DNA from: Desulfovibrio sp.
Lineage (GTDB): Bacteria; Desulfobacterota; Desulfovibrionia; Desulfovibrionales; Desulfovibrionaceae
Assembly: GCA_017454855.1 (NCBI GenBank)
Contig: JAFTCE010000041.1
Coordinates: forward strand, 1 to 57,206
Direction of reading: 5' to 3'
DNA length: 57,206 nt
The position numbers and the translations under genes were made by a program. Below are positions 1 through 9,584 of this stretch, piece after piece. The notes under the pieces are model-generated. The model saw nothing but the letters and a program-made list of their open reading frames with translations. It was not told where the DNA came from and ran no database searches. Positions within the stretch are counted from its first letter, which is position 1; the number at the start of each line of letters is the position of its first letter.

Positions 1-270
1 AAAATCGACCCTGTCATGGATGAGGGCGTTACCGTCATCAGAGAACTCAGCGCCGATGAGGAAGCCCGCTGGATTGCCGATATCAAGGAAAAACAGCGTC
101 GCGACCTAGACGCCTTCTATCAGACAGGGAGATTAAAAGGCAGAAACGAAGGCGCAGAAAACCGCAGCCGTGAAATCGCAAAGCGTCTGCTAGATATGGG
201 CCTACCCTTGGATCAGGTAACTATCGGCACCGGCCTCACTGTGGAGCAGCTGCGCGAACTCATGCACTAA
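1..270 (+). CDS. Rpn-family nuclease/putative transposase, C-terminal part (runs in from left edge)
   Basis: The reading frame is open from the first base, so the 5' end lies outside the window and only about 89 C-terminal residues are visible. They show a charged helical stretch, a G/R/E-rich stretch (GRLKGRNEGAENRSREIAKR) and an ending with LLDMGLPLDQVTIGTGL. This is the usual tail of Rpn (recombination-promoting nuclease, PD-(D/E)XK, YhgA-like) proteins, where a helix-turn-helix-like 'TGL..EQL' segment closes the protein. The nuclease core is not visible, so activity cannot be judged. A second gene of the same family lies at the other end of the window. Family assignment is inferred from the tail alone. 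Confidence 0.6.
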   Translation, partial: KIDPVMDEGVTVIRELSADEEARWIADIKEKQRRDLDAFYQTGRLKGRNEGAENRSREIAKRLLDMGLPLDQVTIGTGLTVEQLRELMH

Positions 271-297
271 ACCACGCTTATTGTGCTGCGCAACGGT

Positions 298-1497
298 TCA
301 CCGCCTGGCCATTTTCTCCGCAACCAGAGCCATAAAACGAGCGGCCTGGGTTTCGGCGTCCCAGGCTTCCTGCACCGTGCGCCGAGCTTGACAACGCACG
401 TTGTCCAGGAGCGGCGCACGTTCCAGGACATCGGTCAGGATATCCGCCATGCGCTCGCTGTTCTGAGTGGCGCAGACAAAGCCATTGACGCCGTCGCGCA
501 CCACCTCGCGCACGGGCGGCGTGTCCGAAGCCACGACAAGGGCACCGCAGGCCATGGCCTCAAGTAGGCCAGTGGAAAAAACCCGTGGCGTTGCTAGGTA
601 GACATGCGCAGTGGACTTACGCAGCATTGCCCGATAGTCTCCAGACGGACACGGCCCCAGGAGACGCACACGGCCACCAAACTCCGCTGGCATTTCTGGC
701 AAATCCAGTAAAGCCCGAGCAGTGGAATCGTCCTGCCCCTGTCTTGCCATAGACCGACCATTGTCCGGCCAGGCCAACAGAACCAAACAGCGGGGGCGGC
801 GAGAGAGCAAACGAGGCAAACAGTGCTTGAACAGGCTAAAACAGCGCGCGGGATCCTGGGGCGGTGCGCAAAAGGTCACAATTTCGCCGATGGGAGCGGC
901 TGCTTCCTGAACCGGGGCAGGTGAAAAATAGCGCGTGTTGATGCCCGCATGCACCACATGGATGCCTGCCTGCAAGAGCGGCGGATACTGTTCGCGCTGC
1001 CACAGGGATGATGTCACTGCAAGATGACAATCGCAAAGGGCATTGTATTCCCACAGATTGCGCACATGCGCCGGGGCGAAATCCACTATGGCGCGCATAG
1101 CGCCGCGTCCGCCCCCACCGTGGCGCACCGGGGTGCTGAACCAGTCCCCGTAGCACACGCAAAAGGCTTCGGGAAAAATATCGCGCACATAAAAGCTTCC
1201 GCCCATGCTGGCTGCGGCAATGACGATATCCGGCGCAAAACCCTGTCTGCGCAAGCCAAGCATGGCATTGCCCGCTCGTGCGGCGCGCCTCAACATGCGC
1301 ACACACTCCTGCTCGGCTGCGTCTGCGCTCTCATAATATTGGGGTGGCGCCAGACGCAAGCGGCGCACATGGGGCAAGGCCGCAGACTTCTGGCCCGACT
1401 CAGCCAGAAAAAGAACAAGATGCCCTGCCGCGCCGTACGCTCGGGCCAAGGCCCGAAACTGTCCGGGAAATTCGCTGTTCAAAAACAATACGCGCAT
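298..1497 (-). CDS. Family 4 glycosyltransferase
   Basis: Predicted cytoplasmic GT-B glycosyltransferase of about 399 residues. The N-terminus MRVLFLNSEFPGQFRALA has the 'FPGQF' signature of a GT4 subgroup. The C-terminal half has the donor-binding region with STGLLEAMACGALVVASDTP and an acidic residue in the EAMACG loop. A TTG four codons upstream overlaps the previous stop, but ATG at 1497 has GAGG 9 bases ahead and is preferred. It is the last gene of the type I secretion operon and follows the sensor gene with almost no gap. GT4 enzymes of this kind sometimes accompany secreted adhesins, so glycosylation of the exported protein or of a surface glycan is a guess. Confidence 0.8.
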   Translation of the reverse strand: MRVLFLNSEFPGQFRALARAYGAAGHLVLFLAESGQKSAALPHVRRLRLAPPQYYESADAAEQECVRMLRRAARAGNAMLGLRRQGFAPDIVIAAASMGGSFYVRDIFPEAFCVCYGDWFSTPVRHGGGGRGAMRAIVDFAPAHVRNLWEYNALCDCHLAVTSSLWQREQYPPLLQAGIHVVHAGINTRYFSPAPVQEAAAPIGEIVTFCAPPQDPARCFSLFKHCLPRLLSRRPRCLVLLAWPDNGRSMARQGQDDSTARALLDLPEMPAEFGGRVRLLGPCPSGDYRAMLRKSTAHVYLATPRVFSTGLLEAMACGALVVASDTPPVREVVRDGVNGFVCATQNSERMADILTDVLERAPLLDNVRCQARRTVQEAWDAETQAARFMALVAEKMARR

Positions 1498-1505
1498 GGA
1501 ATGCC

Positions 1506-3629
1506 TCAAAGAGCCTGCTCTTTGTCCTCGTGCAGGAGCTGAACAAATGCCTTACCCTCCTCAGCCTCCAGTAGGTCACGCAACGCATTGACCACAACAA
1601 TGTCGTATTTAGGTGGCTTTTCCTCAAGGATACGCAGGGCATCCTCCATGCTGTGTTCGGCACGGTAAGAACGCGGACGCATGAGAGCGCAGAAGGTATT
1701 GGCCACTGCCAGTACGCGGGCATTAAAACAGATTGTCTCCCCCTGGAGTCCTGCTGGATAGCCGGAACCGTCCGTGCGCTCATACATCTGGGTAATGGCC
1801 TCCAGCACGGGCAGTCCAAAATCAATGCCTTCGAGAACCTCCCGTGCATAGTCAACATGCCTGTGCAGCAGTTTGCGCTCCTCCGGCGTCAAGGCTCCGC
1901 TTTTGGTGAGCAGGCTGCGCGGCAGACGTATCATGCCCACCTGTGACAAACTGGCTGCCGTGCGCAGTGTCGCCAGCGTTGCGGCATCGCCCCGCCCGAG
2001 ATGGCTGGCCAAAAGCTCCGCAAGCCGAGCCGTGAGGGCAGATTGACCGCACAGATAGGCATCCACAGCCTCAATGGCGCGCACGAGAGCGCTCACCGTT
2101 TGCGTTATCATATGCTGGGCGCGCTGTTGCGCCACGGCCTGGGCTGTCACGTCATTGTATACGGAGACCACTCCAGAAAGCTTGCCCTGTCCGTCATGGA
2201 AGGGCATGCAGGAAGCCATGTAGTAATGCCTGCCCCCCCCCTGGGACAGTGTTTCTGTAAAATCCGCACGTGCGCCGCTGCCATGTACGGCCAGGGTGTG
2301 CGTGACCAGGCTGCGGGCCAATTCCATGCCCAGGGCCGTGTGCTGCTGCCCTGGCAAAGACTCGACCTTGTGGCCGCACATGGCGGCAAAGCTCTGATTG
2401 GCATAGAAAATGACGCCGTTCATATCGTTGAGAACAACGCCAGCAGGCAGGGCCGCGTTGACGCCATCAAGTATCTGTTTTTGCTGATTGACCATGAAAT
2501 AGAGGCGACGCATCTCTTCGGCCAGGGCATGTTCACTGCGCCCGACGAGCGCCCACCACAAGGCAGCAAGCACAACGCCGATAAAAGCTACGGTCAGGGC
2601 GGTGAAAAGCAAGATGTTCCTGCGCAGTGTCATTTCATCGACAGCAAGCCGTTCGGCGGAAACGCTCTGCTCCACCAGCCAGGGCAAATAGGGCACAGGA
2701 CGGGCAAGACAATATGACTTCCCTCCATCCTGACGCCTAGGGTCATTTCGGGTGGCCGGAGAGAGTCTGTCCTCATTCAGTTCCCAGCCAGGCAGATCTA
2801 CATAGCCCTGGGGCGCATCAGGATCAATGCGCTGCAGTTGTCCACCAACATGCTGCAAAATGGCCGTATCAAATGCCTCGTCTGCGGTATGACGGGTCGC
2901 GGCCCTGGCCACGGACAGCACGTTGCACGTCCCCAGGAGAATGGCCACGACGCGTTCCCCGCTGGAATCTACATAGAGCGGGGCAAACACGGGAAAGGCC
3001 ACATCCATGACCAAATCTGCATCGACGCGCCTGACGGGCATGAAGACGGGCTTCTTGCTCTGCAATGCCTGTTCAAGATATGCCTTGTCCTGATCGCCAA
3101 TGATGGGTCCGGCTGCCGGTGTCAAGTAGACCTGAAGATCCGTATTCACGAGACAGACATCCCAAAAGCCAGTTCTGTCGATAAAATCCTTAAGCAGACC
3201 ACGCATGAGCGGAAGACGTGGTGCCAGCGTACCCAAGGCCGTGCCGTTTTCGCCGTCCTGGCTGACCGACTGCCCTGCGTGTGCGGAAGCCTTGTCCTGC
3301 TCCTGGGCAAGACGCAAAAATTCCCGGGCCGGAATATGCGTTTCGTTTGCCTCAGAGGCAAAAAGACGCAGCATGTCCTGGGACACAAAAGCATGTATCT
3401 GATCCACCAGATTTCCGGCCCACACCGTCAACAAGGCAGCCTTGCTGTAAGCCTGGGCGTCCATGGATTGGGTGGTTTCACGCAGGAGCTGGGCGCGCGA
3501 ATTGGCATGATACCAGTGCGCACCATAGCAGATCACGCCGACTGACAGTGCGAACAGGGCCACCAGGAACAGCGCGGCGCGACGGTTACGCCTGGTTGCA
3601 CCCGAAAAGTGGGAATCCTGCGATGCCAT
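1506..3629 (-). CDS. Membrane sensor: periplasmic Cache-like domain, PAS, degenerate HD-GYP domain
   Basis: A protein of about 707 residues. TM1 lies near residues 18-40, followed by a periplasmic Cache-like sensor of about 290 residues, TM2 near 336-358, a PAS domain near 380-500 and a C-terminal HD-GYP-like domain. The GYP segment is intact (ERTDGSGYPAG). Metal and catalytic positions are lost: the usual 'LLHDIGK' reads SLSQVGM, 'AGHS' reads CGQS, and 'AVADVF' reads AVANTF. c-di-GMP phosphodiesterase activity is therefore unlikely, and a ligand- or partner-binding role is more plausible. The start at 3629 has AGGAGG directly upstream; an in-frame ATG at 3668 overlapping the HlyD stop has none. 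It lies inside the type I secretion operon, which suggests control of adhesin export or release. Confidence 0.8.
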   Translation of the reverse strand: MASQDSHFSGATRRNRRAALFLVALFALSVGVICYGAHWYHANSRAQLLRETTQSMDAQAYSKAALLTVWAGNLVDQIHAFVSQDMLRLFASEANETHIPAREFLRLAQEQDKASAHAGQSVSQDGENGTALGTLAPRLPLMRGLLKDFIDRTGFWDVCLVNTDLQVYLTPAAGPIIGDQDKAYLEQALQSKKPVFMPVRRVDADLVMDVAFPVFAPLYVDSSGERVVAILLGTCNVLSVARAATRHTADEAFDTAILQHVGGQLQRIDPDAPQGYVDLPGWELNEDRLSPATRNDPRRQDGGKSYCLARPVPYLPWLVEQSVSAERLAVDEMTLRRNILLFTALTVAFIGVVLAALWWALVGRSEHALAEEMRRLYFMVNQQKQILDGVNAALPAGVVLNDMNGVIFYANQSFAAMCGHKVESLPGQQHTALGMELARSLVTHTLAVHGSGARADFTETLSQGGGRHYYMASCMPFHDGQGKLSGVVSVYNDVTAQAVAQQRAQHMITQTVSALVRAIEAVDAYLCGQSALTARLAELLASHLGRGDAATLATLRTAASLSQVGMIRLPRSLLTKSGALTPEERKLLHRHVDYAREVLEGIDFGLPVLEAITQMYERTDGSGYPAGLQGETICFNARVLAVANTFCALMRPRSYRAEHSMEDALRILEEKPPKYDIVVVNALRDLLEAEEGKAFVQLLHEDKEQAL

Positions 3630-3664
3630 ATTGCCTTCCTCCTCAGCACGCCGGTCACGAGGTT

Positions 3665-5548
3665 TCAACGTTCACGCAAGGCGTTCTGCTTGGCTTTCAG
3701 TATGGGCTTGAGCAGGTAGTCAAGCACAGTCTTCTTGCCAATCAGGATATCTGCCGTGACGACCATGCCCGGTATGATGGGCAACTGCTCGTTGTGATGA
3801 ATAATGGCGTTCTTCCGCGTCCGCACCTTGACCACATAGTGGTGTTCGCCCCGCTTGTCTTCAATGGTATCCGCGCTGATGGACTCCAGTTTGCCCTCAA
3901 GGCCCCCATATATGGAAAAATCATAGGCCGAAATCTTGACCATGACATCCTGGCCTGGGCGCAAAAAAGCCACGTCCTGCGGCTTGACCCTGGCCTCTAC
4001 CAGCAGTGTGTCGTCCAGGGGTACCAGATCCATGATGGGTTCGCCCGGCTTGACCACGCCGCCTACGGTACTGATGTAAATCTGCATCACGGTTCCGCGC
4101 ACAGGAGCGCGCAATTCCGTACGTGTCACGCGGTCACGGCCTGCGGAAAGCGTTTCGCGCACAGAGTTCAATTCAAGACGGCGTTTGTTGATCTCGTCTT
4201 TGATGGCGGCGGTCTGCTCTGCCTTGCGCGACACTATGCGCTGCTGCGATTCCTCGGCAGCAGCCTGTGCCTTGGGAATGGCCGCAGCCAGGGCATCGAC
4301 CTGCCCCTCCAGCTCCACCACCTTCTGCTGCATGCCCAAATATTCTAGCTTGGAAAAATTGTTGCGCTGCACCAGGGCATGCGCGGTATTGCGCTGCTGA
4401 ATGGAAATGGCAAGGCTGCTGTCCAATTGTTTCTTACGGGCCATCTGCTCATCCACATCGTGCAGACGCTGCGCATGCTGCGACTGCAAAACCGCAATCT
4501 CGGCCTTGAGCTGGGCCATGCGGCTGTGCCAGAGATTGGTCTGATCGCGCACGATCTCACGAGCCCGCGCCAGGGCAGATTCCTCCACATCACGGCCCAC
4601 GAGCTGCCTGGCCCAGTCCTCCAGAGGTGACGGGAAAACGGGTTCCTCGCCCTTGATTTCGGACTCCAGGCGCACCAGGGCCAAGCTGTTCTCCATGGCC
4701 TTGTTCACGGCGTCGCGATAGGCGCTTTCGGCCATTTCATTGTCAAGCTGCGCCAGTACGGCCCCCTTGTCAACAATCTGGCCTTCATGCACCAGCACAG
4801 CCCGCAGAATGCCGCCCTCAAGGTTCTGTATGGTCTGGGTGCGCTGCGACCCCACCACCTGCCCCTCAGCATGAGTAACTTCATCCACAGAGGCAAAAGC
4901 GGCCCAGACGACAAGGCTGACAAACATCAGGGCCACACACACGGAAAGAACCCGGGCGCCGAAACGCGGTCGCCGCGCCAGGGCCGCATCGACCTCATTG
5001 GCAAACAGAATGTCATCAGGAGTCAGGCCGCGCAGAGGGGCATCCATGGCCGCAAAGAGTCCAGGATTGCCCTGCTTCCCCTTGTCGGCAACGGTGGAAC
5101 CCAGACGTTTGGCCGTCTCGCGCAAGGAAGAACCCAGGCCCACATCCGGACGCTGTTCGGAACCGCCGCCCATGACAACCTGACGCAAAAAAGCACCAAC
5201 CCCGCCACTGTCCTCTTCCGTCCGTGCAGCAGTCGGCGTAAGCCCCATGGGCTGCAGCATGTCTTCTGTAAGCATGGCGCCGCTGGATGCGGCAGGAGGC
5301 GCTGCATTCGCAGGGGAGGGTGCATCCCCTGGCATGGCCGGTAGGGGGGCATCCGTCGGCGTTGGCGGAGGAAAATCCACGATACCAGACAATCCGCCCC
5401 AGACGTCTGCAAAAGCCGTCGTGGCAGTGGCAAGGGGCAGGACTCCCGTTTGGACAGCGACGTCTCCTGACTGCGATGACGTAACGCCCAAGGTCGAACC
5501 GTCCGCCCTCATGCCGTCAGCCCTTGCTTGCGCTTCTGTCTTGTGCAT
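3665..5548 (-). CDS. HlyD-family type I secretion periplasmic adaptor
   Basis: Membrane fusion protein linking the ABC exporter to the outer-membrane channel. About 627 residues. A single TM is near 198-218, then the lipoyl-like half motif (TIQNLEGGILRAVLVHEGQ), a long coiled coil with EVEG-type heptads, and the C-terminal beta-barrel region ending in the HlyD motif IPGMVVTADILIGKKTVLDY. The cytoplasmic N-terminus is unusually long (about 195 residues) and its first half is rich in Pro, Ala and Thr. Start ATG at 5548 has AGGAGA upstream; the longer frame to 5650 would overlap the exporter gene. It lies 25 bases after the ABC exporter gene. Function is certain at family level. Confidence 0.9.
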   Translation of the reverse strand: MHKTEAQARADGMRADGSTLGVTSSQSGDVAVQTGVLPLATATTAFADVWGGLSGIVDFPPPTPTDAPLPAMPGDAPSPANAAPPAASSGAMLTEDMLQPMGLTPTAARTEEDSGGVGAFLRQVVMGGGSEQRPDVGLGSSLRETAKRLGSTVADKGKQGNPGLFAAMDAPLRGLTPDDILFANEVDAALARRPRFGARVLSVCVALMFVSLVVWAAFASVDEVTHAEGQVVGSQRTQTIQNLEGGILRAVLVHEGQIVDKGAVLAQLDNEMAESAYRDAVNKAMENSLALVRLESEIKGEEPVFPSPLEDWARQLVGRDVEESALARAREIVRDQTNLWHSRMAQLKAEIAVLQSQHAQRLHDVDEQMARKKQLDSSLAISIQQRNTAHALVQRNNFSKLEYLGMQQKVVELEGQVDALAAAIPKAQAAAEESQQRIVSRKAEQTAAIKDEINKRRLELNSVRETLSAGRDRVTRTELRAPVRGTVMQIYISTVGGVVKPGEPIMDLVPLDDTLLVEARVKPQDVAFLRPGQDVMVKISAYDFSIYGGLEGKLESISADTIEDKRGEHHYVVKVRTRKNAIIHHNEQLPIIPGMVVTADILIGKKTVLDYLLKPILKAKQNALRER

Positions 5549-5573
5549 GATTCCCGTTCTCCTGAGCTGGCCG

Positions 5574-7847
5574 TCACGCGCCACTCTGCTTGTGCTCCAC
5601 CCGCGCCATGCTACGGTGGGACTTCTCCTTGAGTGCTTGCAGGATTGCATCGCGCGGGCCGTCCATCTTTATCTGCCCGTTTTCCATGACGATGAGCCGG
5701 TTGACAATGCGCAGCATGGAGAGCCTGTGCGTCACCATGATGAGCGTGCGCCCGGCCATGACGGATTGCAGCCGCTTTTGAAGCAGCATTTCTGAATCCG
5801 TATCCATATTACTGGTAGGTTCGTCCAACATGAGGATTTCGGGGTCACGCACCAGCGCCCGAGCCAGGGCCACGGCCTGGCGTTGCCCGCCGGAAAGCGC
5901 CTTGCCCTGTTCGCCCACCTGGGCCGCAAAGCCAGCAGGATTGTTGCGCACAAAATCCGTCACGCCAGCCAGGGACGCAGCGCGCAAGATGAGATGGTCA
6001 GTGATGGTCGGATCGCCGAGGGCGATATTTTCACGTATACTGCCGTAGAAAAGCACCACTTCCTGCGGCAGCACACCCACACGTCCACGCAATTCCGACA
6101 CCGGAAGCTGGCGTATGTCCACGTCGCCAAACTTCACAGCTCCAGACTTGGGTTGGTACAGACCGAGCAAAAGCCTGGACAGCGTACTCTTGCCAGAACC
6201 CATAGGGCCGATGATGCCCACGCGCTCGCCGGGGTCGATACGCAGAGAAACGCGATCCAGAGCCAGCCGCTCCTGCTGCGGATAGGCAAAGGAAACATTT
6301 TCCATGCTAAAGGAAGGCCGCAAGGTTCCGAAATCCATGCAGGTCTTTTCCATGGTATTTTCGGAAGGCAGCGTCATGAGGATATCCAGGGCCTTGAGTG
6401 CCACAGCCGAGTTCTGGAGACGCGTAAAAAGCGAAGCCATCTGCATCAGGGGGGCCATGGTGCGCCCCAGCAAAATATTGCAGCCAATGAGCGCACCCAT
6501 CGTCATCAGCCCATCCCCGATGCGGTACACGCCCCAGACAATCATGGCCACGGTCACCAGCTGGGTGACGAGCATGGCGGACGTGACCGCCAGGCTGCTG
6601 TAGCGGCGAGATTCGCTGTTAGAAAGCGCAGAAAGCCCTACCACGGATTCCCAGAGCTTTTGCATACGGCTCACGGCCATGCAGGCTTTAATCGTCTCCA
6701 GACCGTTGACCATCTCCACCAGCAGGGCGTTCTTTTGCATGTTCTGCTTGTAGCCGGTTTCTGATATGCGCCTGGAACGGCTTTGTAGCACAAAGCCAAT
6801 GCCCAATAGCACGGGTATGGCCGCCAGAGACAGGCAGACCAGAGGGCCACCAATAAAGGCCGTGAGAACCAGAAAAATCACCAAAAAGGGCAAGTCAATA
6901 CAGGCCAGTAGGCTGGATGAGCTGAAAAACTCGCGCAGTTGTTCAAATTCGCGCAAATTGTTCACCAGCGCGCCGGTGGATTCCGGTTTTGCATCCAGGC
7001 GCATGGAGAGAACCTTGTCCACCAGGACACTGGAGAGAACCACGTCCGCATTGCGCCCGGCCACATCCACAAAATGCGTGCGCAAGGAGGAAAGCAAGCA
7101 GTTGAAGGCGTAGATGATGCAAATGCCTATGGCCAAAACCCAGAGTGTTTCCAGGGCATTGTTGGGCACCACGCGGTCATAGACATTCATCACAAAGAGG
7201 GGGCTGGCCACGGCAATGAGATTGATGACCACGCTGGCCAAAGCCACATGCCGATAGATGGGCGCGTAATAGCGCAGCACGTCCCAAAACCAACGCTTGC
7301 CCCGGCCCAAGGTAAGGCGCTGCGCCCTGTTGTCCGGCATTGCCTCCACGGCGGCAAAAAGCGCGTAGCCAGAATACTCTTCACGCAGGGCATCCAAGGG
7401 CACAACCTGCGCGCTCTCGCTCGTTTCGGGAAAAATGACCTCCGCCGCATCGCCGTCCAGGGCCGTCAGCACACAGGAACGGTCGTGCGTCAGGAGCAGG
7501 ATGCAGGGCAATACCAGCCCTGGAATATCCTCAATGCTCGGTCGCCAGGCAATGCGCCCGGTGAGACCGGCCTTGCGTGCGGCGCGCAGGCAGGCTTGTG
7601 GCGTCACCTTGCTGCCGGACAGCCCGGCCATCAGCGACTGCGGCGACACGGCCCGACCGCGCAGACGCAGCAACACAGCGAGGCTGCGCAACATGCCTGG
7701 CATGAAATCCACATCCGAAGGGCGCAAAGGCCCCATGCCTGCGCTTTTGCCCTGCGCCTGAGGGGCAGGTGCGGCTGCGCCGACGTCTTGAGAGTCCGCA
7801 GGACAGGGCTTTGAGGCTTGTGTAGTATTGGGCGAAGACGTTTCCAT
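5574..7847 (-). CDS. Type I secretion ABC transporter with C39-like domain (LapB/RtxB type)
   Basis: Inner-membrane permease-ATPase of about 757 residues. It has an N-terminal peptidase C39-like domain, a six-helix ABC membrane domain, and an ATPase domain with Walker A GPMGSGKST (about residues 548-556), signature LSGGQRQA and Walker B ILMLDEPTS. The C39-like domain has no cysteine at the catalytic position (the segment reads LRLRGRAVSPQSL), so it should bind rather than cleave the substrate, as in RTX adhesin exporters. ATG at 7847 is chosen because the only longer start is a TTG at 7880 with no ribosome site; the site ahead of 7847 is itself weak. The gene sits between the TolC-like and HlyD-like genes. 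Confidence 0.9.
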   Translation of the reverse strand: METSSPNTTQASKPCPADSQDVGAAAPAPQAQGKSAGMGPLRPSDVDFMPGMLRSLAVLLRLRGRAVSPQSLMAGLSGSKVTPQACLRAARKAGLTGRIAWRPSIEDIPGLVLPCILLLTHDRSCVLTALDGDAAEVIFPETSESAQVVPLDALREEYSGYALFAAVEAMPDNRAQRLTLGRGKRWFWDVLRYYAPIYRHVALASVVINLIAVASPLFVMNVYDRVVPNNALETLWVLAIGICIIYAFNCLLSSLRTHFVDVAGRNADVVLSSVLVDKVLSMRLDAKPESTGALVNNLREFEQLREFFSSSSLLACIDLPFLVIFLVLTAFIGGPLVCLSLAAIPVLLGIGFVLQSRSRRISETGYKQNMQKNALLVEMVNGLETIKACMAVSRMQKLWESVVGLSALSNSESRRYSSLAVTSAMLVTQLVTVAMIVWGVYRIGDGLMTMGALIGCNILLGRTMAPLMQMASLFTRLQNSAVALKALDILMTLPSENTMEKTCMDFGTLRPSFSMENVSFAYPQQERLALDRVSLRIDPGERVGIIGPMGSGKSTLSRLLLGLYQPKSGAVKFGDVDIRQLPVSELRGRVGVLPQEVVLFYGSIRENIALGDPTITDHLILRAASLAGVTDFVRNNPAGFAAQVGEQGKALSGGQRQAVALARALVRDPEILMLDEPTSNMDTDSEMLLQKRLQSVMAGRTLIMVTHRLSMLRIVNRLIVMENGQIKMDGPRDAILQALKEKSHRSMARVEHKQSGA

Positions 7848-7899
7848 GGCAATCAACCCACTGCAAACATTGCACTGCAATCACGCCGCACAAGACCCT

Positions 7900-9306
7900 T
7901 CAATCAAACCAGCCGGGAGCAAACTGCTCGCGGGGATCGGCGGGATCGCGCACGGGTTTTTTGTCCAGAGGCCGCAAATTGATGGACATGTCCTGAAGCA
8001 TTGTTCCTGTCAAGGCCGAAAGCCTGTAGGCTCCAACCAGGATATTGCCGCGGGCTGTTTCCGCCTGGGTAGACGAATTGTACAGCTCGCTTTGCGCATC
8101 CAGCACGTCCAAAATGCTGCGCTTACCAATCTGAAACTGTTCATCATAGGCGGCACAGGTATACTTGTTGTATTCAATGGCCTTGGCGTAGTGCTTGTAC
8201 TGCTCCTCTGCCGCCTGATAGTTTGTCCAGGTACTGTCCACATCCAGCTTCAGGTCGTCCAGATAGTTGCGCATTACCTGACGGGCCTGGCGCATGCGCG
8301 CCGAAGCCGCTCGGTGTTCGGCCAGATCCGCTCCACTGTTAAAGATGTTCCAACGGGCCACCCCCATAGCGTCAAAACTGTAAACCCAGCGGTCATCTGC
8401 CCCGCCGCGATTGGTGTAATTGGGTCCAGCTTCCAGGCTGAAGGAGGGATAGAAGGCGGCGTCTGCCTGTTCACGCGCTGCCCTTGCGGCACGGATATCC
8501 TGGAGATAGGCAGCCAGCTTGGGATTGGATTTTTCGGCCAGCTTGAGTACGGCAGCTGCGCTGGCGTAAACCTGCGGGGGCAAGGTCACGGGCTGCAGCT
8601 TGGCAGAAGCAGGAAGGCCCGTCAGCCGGGTATAGGTATTTTCGGCCACCAGCAGCGTGGCCTTGGCCTCGGAAAGGCTGGAAAGCGCGCGCTGCATGCG
8701 CGACTGCGCCTGCGTCACGTCGGCTGCGGTATCCGCGCCGAGAGCCGCACGATCCTCTGCCTGGCCCACCAATTCCTTGTGGCGCTCGACGTTTTCCTCG
8801 GACAGCTTGTAAATGGCCCGACGACGCAAAAGATCAATGTGGGCGATAATGCCGTCCAGTGAAAGGGACGTGGCCGTATCAAAGACCCTATGCTTCTGGC
8901 TTTCCAGCGTGGCTCGGGCTGAGCGCACACGCGAACGCGTGGCAAAACCGTCCCAAATGGGCTGTACGAGCTGGGCGCTCAGACCTACCATGCCATACAT
9001 GCGGTCATCCAAATCCTGACTGCGCGTGGAAGAATCACTGTACTGGCTTAAGCCCCCCCTGGCGGTCACGTCCACCCGTGGGCCGAAACCAGCTTGGGCA
9101 CGGCGTAACTCGTGTTCCAACACTTCACGGTTTTCCTGCATTTGCCTCAGGTTGCGGTGCGAACGCAGCACCCCATACACGGTGTCCTTCACCGTAATCG
9201 GTTGCCCAGGTTTCGGCGGCGGTGGATACGTACTTGCCCTGGCGGCCAGCGCAGGCGACGCTAACAAAAGCAAAAAGGCCAACACGACCGTAACAGTGCG
9301 CTTCAT
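7900..9306 (-). CDS. TolC-family outer membrane channel for type I secretion
   Basis: A protein of 468 residues with a clear signal peptide (MKRTVTVVLAFLLLLASPALAA), then two repeats of the outer membrane efflux protein fold with long helices. Typical segments are GFGPRVDVTARGGLSQYS and, near the end, FQIGKRSILDVLDAQSELY, the most conserved stretch in TolC homologues. ATG at 9306 follows GGGGGA. It is the first gene of a minus-strand operon (channel, exporter, adaptor, sensor, glycosyltransferase). No RTX substrate or LapD/LapG-like gene follows in the window, so the cargo is encoded elsewhere. Confidence 0.9.
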   Translation of the reverse strand: MKRTVTVVLAFLLLLASPALAARASTYPPPPKPGQPITVKDTVYGVLRSHRNLRQMQENREVLEHELRRAQAGFGPRVDVTARGGLSQYSDSSTRSQDLDDRMYGMVGLSAQLVQPIWDGFATRSRVRSARATLESQKHRVFDTATSLSLDGIIAHIDLLRRRAIYKLSEENVERHKELVGQAEDRAALGADTAADVTQAQSRMQRALSSLSEAKATLLVAENTYTRLTGLPASAKLQPVTLPPQVYASAAAVLKLAEKSNPKLAAYLQDIRAARAAREQADAAFYPSFSLEAGPNYTNRGGADDRWVYSFDAMGVARWNIFNSGADLAEHRAASARMRQARQVMRNYLDDLKLDVDSTWTNYQAAEEQYKHYAKAIEYNKYTCAAYDEQFQIGKRSILDVLDAQSELYNSSTQAETARGNILVGAYRLSALTGTMLQDMSINLRPLDKKPVRDPADPREQFAPGWFD

Positions 9307-9512
9307 CCATTCCCCCGATACATTCCAGACAGCAGCTAACGTGTTCTTGTACCTCTGTCACAATGCAGGTAAAAAGCAAGGTATCAATTCCATATATTTT
9401 CGCAAGGAATATTCTTTTTTCGCCGCAAGACAAAATAGCATTTCACCTTCAAAATGCGCCTCGCGGCGACTTCGATGCCAAAATCACCTTCAATGACTGC
9501 GTCTCAAAATCC

Positions 9513-9548
9513 AAAAAATCAAGAGCGGTCTCTACGAGACCACTCTTG
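9513..9548 (-). terminator. Rho-independent terminator after rubrerythrin
   Basis: Inverted repeat of 13 bases on each side (9520-9532 and 9536-9548) with a 3-base loop. Its only irregular pair is a G-T wobble in the minus-strand transcript. It is followed on the minus strand by ATTTTTT. It lies just beyond the rubrerythrin stop at 9585 and ahead of the secretion operon. Confidence 0.85.
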
Positions 9549-9584
9549 CGTACAAAAGATGCCTATCCGCTGCTGCGGAGACCT

